Positions 63,216 to 64,000 of a DNA stretch of 64,000 nt are shown piece after piece. Where the stretch lies: contig CANGTU010000016.1 of the NCBI GenBank assembly GCA_947456965.1, positions 1 to 64,000 on the forward strand, written 5' to 3'. Every line of letters begins with the position of its first letter. Position 1 is the stretch's first letter. Origin of the DNA: Flavobacteriales bacterium (lineage in GTDB: Bacteria > Bacteroidota > Bacteroidia > Flavobacteriales_D > Sanyastnellaceae). Under the pieces are notes generated by a model. The model made no database searches and was not told the origin of the DNA. It saw only the letters and a list, made by a program, of their open reading frames with translations. The position numbers were made by a program, and so were the translations under genes.

Positions 63216-64000
63216 ATGCGCATCATTTACGCCTTGTTCATTTCGTTGCTTTGCCTGACCTCGCTCACGAGCCAGGCCCAGTGGGGCGTTTACAAAACGG
63301 GCGTTTCCGTGAATGGGGTATTCCATGACTGCCAGTGGACCTCCGCAGATCCTGACTTCAACGGGGGCTACCTCGGGCGGTTCAACCCCGGTGATGCCCT
63401 GAATGTCAACTTCGCTGAAGTGCTGACCTGGAAAAACGGAACGTCCAACGTGTGCCAGCCGACGATGTTCTACCGGGTGTATCGCACCTGCGATCCGGCA
63501 CCAGGTTTCACAGCATATCCCGTTGCGTTCTGCTGCAATCAGGGAGGATTGAATTGCCCGGCTGCAGGAGGTGGATTATGCGGCCCGGATGTGAACAATC
63601 CCGGTGACCAGAAGTGGTGGACCAACGCTCCTGCGGTGAACTGGCTTACCGGTCTCTCGTCTTTTGGATCTTATGTGGTGGAAATCTATTTCGAAATTCC
63701 GGGTGATGATGTGAATCCCGCCGGCTGTGGATCACCATCTCAGTTTTCCAATAATGGGGGAAATAATTTCCGTGCATATTTTGAGCTGGGAAATACAGAT
63801 AGCTTCTCCGACGGTAACCTCACCGGTCCTGCCTGGACGGGCGATAATGCCAACTTTACGATCGTCAACAAGAGCGATGCGGCTGCCCTGACCGGCGCCG
63901 AGGCCAATAACAGCTACACCCTGCGCTCCAATGGCCCTGCAATAGGGGGCACCCAGCACGTCAGCACAGCTATCGCAAACTGGGATTCGCAGCAGCAGTG
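63216..64000 (+). CDS. Secreted protein, C-terminus outside window
   Basis: The frame is open to the end of the window; 261 codons are visible. The signal peptide is MRIIYALFISLLCLTSLTSQAQ. The mature part is Gly/Asn/Trp-rich, with Cys residues that could pair (HDCQW, VCQP, RTCDP, AFCCNQGGLNC, GGLCGPD, AGCGSPSQ). The tail begins a Thr/Ser/Asn-rich beta pattern (LTGAEANNSYTLRSNGPAIGG). It is probably another T9SS-exported surface protein, but the sorting domain is not in view. TAATTTCG at 63158-63165, with TTG 22 bases before it, could be its promoter; a 51-base leader would follow. Confidence 0.8.
   Translation, partial: MRIIYALFISLLCLTSLTSQAQWGVYKTGVSVNGVFHDCQWTSADPDFNGGYLGRFNPGDALNVNFAEVLTWKNGTSNVCQPTMFYRVYRTCDPAPGFTAYPVAFCCNQGGLNCPAAGGGLCGPDVNNPGDQKWWTNAPAVNWLTGLSSFGSYVVEIYFEIPGDDVNPAGCGSPSQFSNNGGNNFRAYFELGNTDSFSDGNLTGPAWTGDNANFTIVNKSDAAALTGAEANNSYTLRSNGPAIGGTQHVSTAIANWDSQQQ

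Overview
The window looks like chromosomal DNA of a free-living member of the Bacteroidota, probably Flavobacteriales-like, with moderately high GC by eye. Five kinds of evidence point there. (i) Several large secreted proteins end in type IX secretion system (T9SS) sorting domains, type A and type B, and there is a PorU2-like C25 protease. (ii) It has typical Bacteroidota gene forms: a fused MurF-alanine racemase, an HU-CCDC81/SPOR protein, DUF2795, DUF3098, and rnpA lying between two S41 proteases. (iii) Shine-Dalgarno sequences are largely absent. (iv) The Bacteroidota -7 promoter element TAnnTTTG occurs directly upstream of many start codons. (v) There is a SusC-like TonB receptor and a porin O/P. 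I see no rRNA, CRISPR array, prophage or insertion sequence; the only RNA gene found is a tRNA-Leu(CAA).

Layout. 1-1.4 kb: the end of an outer-membrane barrel gene and a lipoprotein that appears frameshifted at its signal peptide. 1.4-8.2 kb: EamA transporter, DUF502 protein and two T9SS-exported adhesin-like proteins. 8.2-12.2 kb: RsmF rRNA methyltransferase and an AsmA-like protein. 12.4-18.9 kb: Tat-exported superoxide dismutase, LolC/E-like permease, methyltransferase, RbfA, GNAT acetyltransferase, aspartate kinase, DUF2795, cobalamin adenosyltransferase, dCMP deaminase. 19-24.4 kb: a tight operon S41 protease / rnpA / S41 protease / O-antigen ligase-like protein. 24.3-27.2 kb, opposite strand: DUF3098, UppP, family 2 and family 9 glycosyltransferases (lipid carrier and LPS assembly). 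27.2-28.8 kb: an AT-richer patch with a decayed LamG/T9SS pseudogene beside tRNA-Leu. 28.8-37.7 kb, all minus strand: a secreted protein of unknown function, RseP, riboflavin synthase, a T9SS type-B protein and a subtilisin-like protease with an altered catalytic Asp position. 37.9-41.1 kb: a phosphate-uptake locus (porin O/P, DUF47, PiT) preceded by Pho-box-like 11-bp repeats. 41.1-47 kb: MurF-Alr, thymidine kinase, YebC, a small lipoprotein, PurH. 47-52.5 kb: TonB receptor, KdsB, HU-CCDC81/SPOR, HAD hydrolase, a small exported protein. 52.6-58 kb: oligopeptidase B-like lipoprotein, TylF-like methyltransferase, IspD, KdsC-like phosphatase, NeuB-like synthase. 58-64 kb: PorU2-like protease and the start of another secreted protein.

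Common themes are cell-envelope construction (UppP, glycosyltransferases, O-antigen ligase, KdsB, a NeuB/KdsC-like pair, MurF-Alr, LolC/E, AsmA, RseP) and export of large surface proteins by T9SS. I did not find a clearly new defence or mobile system. The most unusual items are a LamG gene broken at four places, a probable single-A deletion in the lipoprotein signal peptide, the subtilisin with Glu at the catalytic Asp position, a C2-like domain in a T9SS protein, the 11-bp repeats before the phosphate locus, and the recurring promoter elements that predict leaderless or nearly leaderless mRNAs.
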